Shown here in pieces: positions 59,977 through 64,000 of a stretch of DNA of 64,000 nucleotides (position 1 is its first letter; each line of letters starts with the position of its first letter). A program made the translations under genes and the position numbers. The DNA comes from Adenanthera pavonina (taxonomy: Eukaryota > Streptophyta > Magnoliopsida > Fabales > Fabaceae), in NCBI GenBank assembly GCA_026686845.1, contig JAIVEN010000016.1, forward strand, positions 7,581,501 through 7,645,500, written 5' to 3'. The notes below the pieces were generated by a model. It had not been told where the DNA came from, did no database searches, and saw only the letters and a program-made list of their open reading frames with translations.

Positions 59977-62900
59977 CTTGTAACTTTTTCTTAAAAGAAA
60001 TAAAATGAGTTATAAGAACATAAATAAATTCACCAATATATAAGAATAATGATTAAATATTATAAATTTTATTAACTTTGTGAAGTTTATTCATGAGAGG
60101 AATTTTTAGCCATATAGTATCATTGTGATTTTGTCACTATTACTAAAAAAAATGTCTAAGAACACGTTTAGTTCCTAGCATTTTGGCCCACGGAATGGTA
60201 ATTGAGTCTTCATTCCACATGACCATGTTTGGTTGGCTCAACCTTTATTTTATGGAAGTGCCTTTGATTTCAAGTTCCGTCCCCAAATCTTGATATTGTT
60301 TGGTTGACCCAAAGAACAAGAGAACTTGGTGGGAATCAAACCCTCGATAACTTGGAATGAGAGATACTGTCACTTTACACCAACCTAAATATTAGCATTG
60401 TATCTGATAATTAAATTCATGATTATCAATATTCTATTTTTTTTTTCATCCCATTCCGTCATCATTCCTTTAATTAACAAAATGGAAGGCATTTATCCAT
60501 CAAGAGCAAAATGGAAGGCATTTAAGCCGTAACAACCTTAAAATCAACAAGTCAACAAGTAATGTAAATTCTCAAGTTTTTCATTTACGAAGAAAATTTG
60601 GGTAAAAAAAAAATTATGCCTTCAGTTTTTAGGCGAGATTAGAAATATCAGATTCCATAATAAATGGAACGTTTTGTTTTGGCCTCTCTCAATAACTAGA
60701 CAGAACTCCCACGCATTGTTTTTCATGCATAAATGAGAATATGTTTTAAAAGATAATTTGAATTCAAGAAATATCTCCAAATTAAAGAAAATCAGAATTA
60801 AAAATGAAGAGGCATAAAGGTCGGTTATCCATCTTGAATGTTTGAATAAGGAGACGTAAGCTTGTTCCCCCAACATACACTGACACGGTAACGCCTTCTC
60901 CCATCTTGGTTGGTCATCTTGGTTAATCATGAAGAAGTATTTTCAATAAAGTAGAAAAGAACCAATAATTAGTAAAATGTTCACGGAAATTTAAGTTATA
61001 ATTTAATTTTTATGTAAATGGCGCATGAATATTATAATTTCCCTTTGAAAATTTAAAATACTTTCTCCTGCTTCATATACAATAAATGCCAAAAAAAAAA
61101 GAAAAGAAAAGAAAAGAAAAGCTACCACTCCCCTAATATATCTATTTATATAAATTGTATGTATATAATTTGAAAATAAAAAATTTCATATCAAACTAAT
61201 ATAGAATTTAAAAAGTAACGCATTATATATATATATATATATGACACCTCTTTTTTATCATTATTTAGTAGTTTTGTTTACCTATAATAAAAAATTTCAT
61301 ATCATTATTTAGTAGGCCTATATTTTAAAATGTTATCAAATATATATTTTAAAAATATAATTTTGTTATAGTGATCATTATAATAAATTTTGTAAAGTAA
61401 ATAAAATTTTACATTTTAATGACTGGTAACCGTAAAGCAAACATGGAAATTCCAAATAACTTCATCGCTATATGTTGCCATTTGATTAATTAAAACTTTA
61501 TAATATGTTCACATAATGTCTTAATCTAGAGAAAAATTACGCAATTATGCAATATAACAGATTTGGTTATTTGCTATATTGAACACTCACATTGTTATTT
61601 TGTAGTTATATGAATAAAATTAAAATCAGTACATTTAATCATAGATTTTTTCCCCTCTACGTTGCAAGGGTTTTTTTTTTGTTTGCTGAACTTGTTGCAA
61701 GGGGTGATTTTGAAATAGACTACCATCCCTTGCAATTGACATTTTTTAATTGCAGTTGCATTAGACATCAAATGCATAAAAAATCAAAGATTTCTAAGAT
61801 GAAGTAGGTATAGTTGTAACAATATGATATGGTAATGCAATTAATTATTCTTCATGTTCAATCTCAATAACAATTAAAATTTACATTGATCTATTACTCA
61901 TCTTGAGGAGGCACTATTAATTGTTAAAGTTGGGAAGTTCTTTTTATTTTTCATTCCATCTCTCTATTATCATTAATATTTGATAGAGAGATGTCCATCT
62001 ATTTCATAGAAATCAGATTTACAACAAAGAAAAGCTATCCCCTCCCACAATATATCTATATTTACAAATTGTATACATGGATTTTAAAACAAATTCATAT
62101 CAAACTTATATAGAGTTCAAAAAGTAATGCATTATATATATGAACTCCAGTCTCCATTGTACATGCATAGAGTGAAGCAGTAACATTATATAATGCATTA
62201 TATACACATTTTTAAAATTTCTGCTAGTAACATACTTTCCCTGAAAAGTTACAAAGAAACTTTAGTTAGGAGAGTGAAACCAACAGAAAAAAACTATCTA
62301 CGGACTACAACTAAATTGTTACAGTAGAACTTTCAATATTGCCAAGCAGCTAAGCTACCTAAATCTAATTAGTTAAAAAATTATGGTGTCTAAAAGACAG
62401 TATAAAGAGATTCTTATAAAATAGGATGTAGATTAAGATTGTCCCGTATAATAGCCAGATAATATTAATCAATAGACATGCCTCACTTCCACAGGATCCA
62501 TCAACTCAAGTTTTCTTCATAAAAGTCAACCTTAATGTAGATGTATCAAGTAATAGAAAAAAGAAAAAGCATTCTTACAAGTCACAACTTATATACAAAT
62601 TTCTACAAATGAATTGCTTGTATAAATCCTTTTTTGTGGTTGCTTTAACTGACGAAGCTGCAAAAGCTTATAAAGCAGTAAACAATTGCAAACTTTCAGA
62701 GCTTTTCACTATGACATGCTTCATCCACCACCTGAGAAAAAAATACAACAACCAACATAAATCTAGACATCATGATAGAAACAAAAGGACAAGACATGAT
62801 TCTAAAGAATAAAAGGAACCATCAAATATTCAAACAAAATAGATAGCTCAATAAATGACTAATGCAAAATCGTTTACCATCCTATTTTACATAGTGATGC

Positions 62901-62987
62901 TATCGTCTTGGAAATTGGAGTCAATTGACTTTCTCATTGTTTCACAGCACAAATTCATAACATGATTAACTTTGTAGCTAGGCTATA
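59977..62987. other. AT-rich intergenic DNA, no gene
   Basis: Open frames at 60622-60930, 61592-61807 and 62609-62812 do not resemble known proteins. A stretch at about 60150-60480 with GTTTGGTTG motifs and ATTCC-rich sequence may be a degenerate DNA transposon fragment. An AAAAG tandem run lies at 61101-61120. Nothing else is supported. Confidence 0.4.
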
Positions 62988-63250
62988 CTCTCTCCGGTCA
63001 TATATATAAAATTTTTTATCCTGATTCTAAATATAAGACCCTTTACAATATACGAGATAGTATTTATTATACATTTCCAAAAAATACCCATATTGAATGT
63101 ATCCAAAGAGAAAGAGAAAGAGGTTAAATAAGGTTAGTTTTAAAAAAATATTGAAATTTTCAAAGAAATCGAGGTAGTTAATTAGTTTTAAGTTCAATTC
63201 TTAATCCACGTGATTGGTTAAAAGGGTCTTATATTAAGGATCAGAGGGAG
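62988..63250. mobile_element. Stowaway-like MITE, 263 bp
   Basis: Left end CTCTCTCCGGTCATATATAT; the right end read inward is CTCCCTCTGATCCTTAATAT, with subterminal TATAAGACCCTTT on both sides. The left border is preceded by TA; on the right the base pair is CA, probably a mutated duplication. The CTCCCTCCG-like terminus is that of Stowaway MITEs. Non-coding. Confidence 0.75.
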
Positions 63251-64000
63251 CATTTTTGTAGAATTTTTTCCCCATATAAATAGAGAGTAGACAACATAAA
63301 TCATATTTATGATTCATTTATTTACAAGATAGCTGAAATAGAAGTTAACTTGAAAGCATCAATGCTAATGAACCGTGTTTCTTCCTTTAAAATTAACTTA
63401 TAAGATGAAGTGAATATCTCCTATGAAGTCAATGTTTCTTGCCTATCAACTTAAATGAATGTCATTTGCTAAGATAAGCTTGATCTTTTCTCAAAGATCA
63501 TTTAAAAAAATAAAGTTGAAGATAAAGAAGCTAACCCAATATAGAAAATATCAGTTTCTCTTCTTGTTTTTGCTTTCGCTATTAATAGATTCATTATTTC
63601 CATTAAAAAAAAGTAAATATCATAATTTTATAAATCAAATCTTTTAAGCAAACCTTGAACTGGACATCTCTCAACATATATACTCAATATATATTTCCTA
63701 TCACCTCTTTCACCGTTATCAACTCCGTTGCTGGATCTTTTTTCTCTGTCAACTCTGAGCCAACGACATTACTACATCGAAGCCCCTCACCTGGCTTTCC
63801 CTAGTCTTTCTTGCCCAAATAATGGCTCTAGCCACTGATTTTCTTTCGACATCATTGTCACAGCCAACGAGGATTCCCTCTCTCACGTTAACTCTCTTAG
63901 TTGTCGACTACATGGGCTACACCCAATATTATCGCTGTTCACCACCACGAAGCTACCCAGTTGCCCAACCGCCACGCTCTCGTTCTTTTATTGAGAACCT
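63251..64000. other. Window end, no gene recognised
   Basis: AT-rich until about 63650, then noticeably more GC-rich from 63700 to the end (CACCTCTTTCACCG, CCACCACGAAGCTACCC). The change could mark the start of a gene or transposon beyond the window. No reading frame with a recognisable product is visible. Confidence 0.4.

Overview
The window is nuclear DNA of a flowering plant, most likely a eudicot. It is AT-rich, with intron-containing protein genes showing GT-AG junctions, a cytosolic ribosomal protein gene with plant promoter boxes, and a dense load of plant-type transposable elements. I cannot name the species.

Five protein genes can be supported. On the left arm are a POLAR-like scaffold gene (3065-6360, +, three coding exons) and a ribosomal protein uL4/RPL4 gene (7602-9573, -, two exons). 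On the right arm are a mitochondrial-type glycine-rich RRM protein gene (40077-41908, -, four coding exons), an intronless presenilin gene (43168-44580, +) and an EXO70E-like exocyst gene (48582-50510, -, one coding exon). The RRM and presenilin genes are head to head and share a short upstream region. The pairing of a GR-RBP3-like gene with an EXO70E2-like gene resembles the Arabidopsis At5g61010-At5g61030 neighbourhood as I recall it.

Between the two gene islands, from about 10 to 39.5 kb, lies a transposon graveyard. Its core is a decayed PIF/Harbinger element (MYB/SANT-like and DDE transposase remnants, about 13.8-27.8 kb). It was hit by a 589-bp hAT-like element (16039-16627, perfect 8-bp target duplication) and by a full-length Ty1/copia retrotransposon (16986-26754, 5-bp duplication CCAAC). 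The copia element was itself hit by a 1.26-kb hAT-like element (20247-21505). The copia element carries an unexplained degenerate acidic reading frame between its 5' LTR and gag. Further right are a 2.9-kb solo LTR (28604-31509, duplication ATGTG) inside an older gypsy-type LTR, a long-inverted-repeat element (about 32.65-34.13 kb), an L1-type LINE fragment and an RTE-type LINE.

The right end (about 51-64 kb) holds no recognisable host gene. It has a second RTE-type LINE split by a 1.44-kb solo LTR, two Stowaway-like MITEs and a 160-bp Mutator-like MITE with a perfect 9-bp duplication. A tRNA-type SINE with a 15-bp duplication sits near the left end.

All retroelement and transposase reading frames are broken by stops or frameshifts. 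I found no CRISPR array, no operon and no convincing new biological system. The least explained items are the pre-gag reading frame of the copia element and the paired palindromes, spaced about two helical turns apart, shared by two LTRs.
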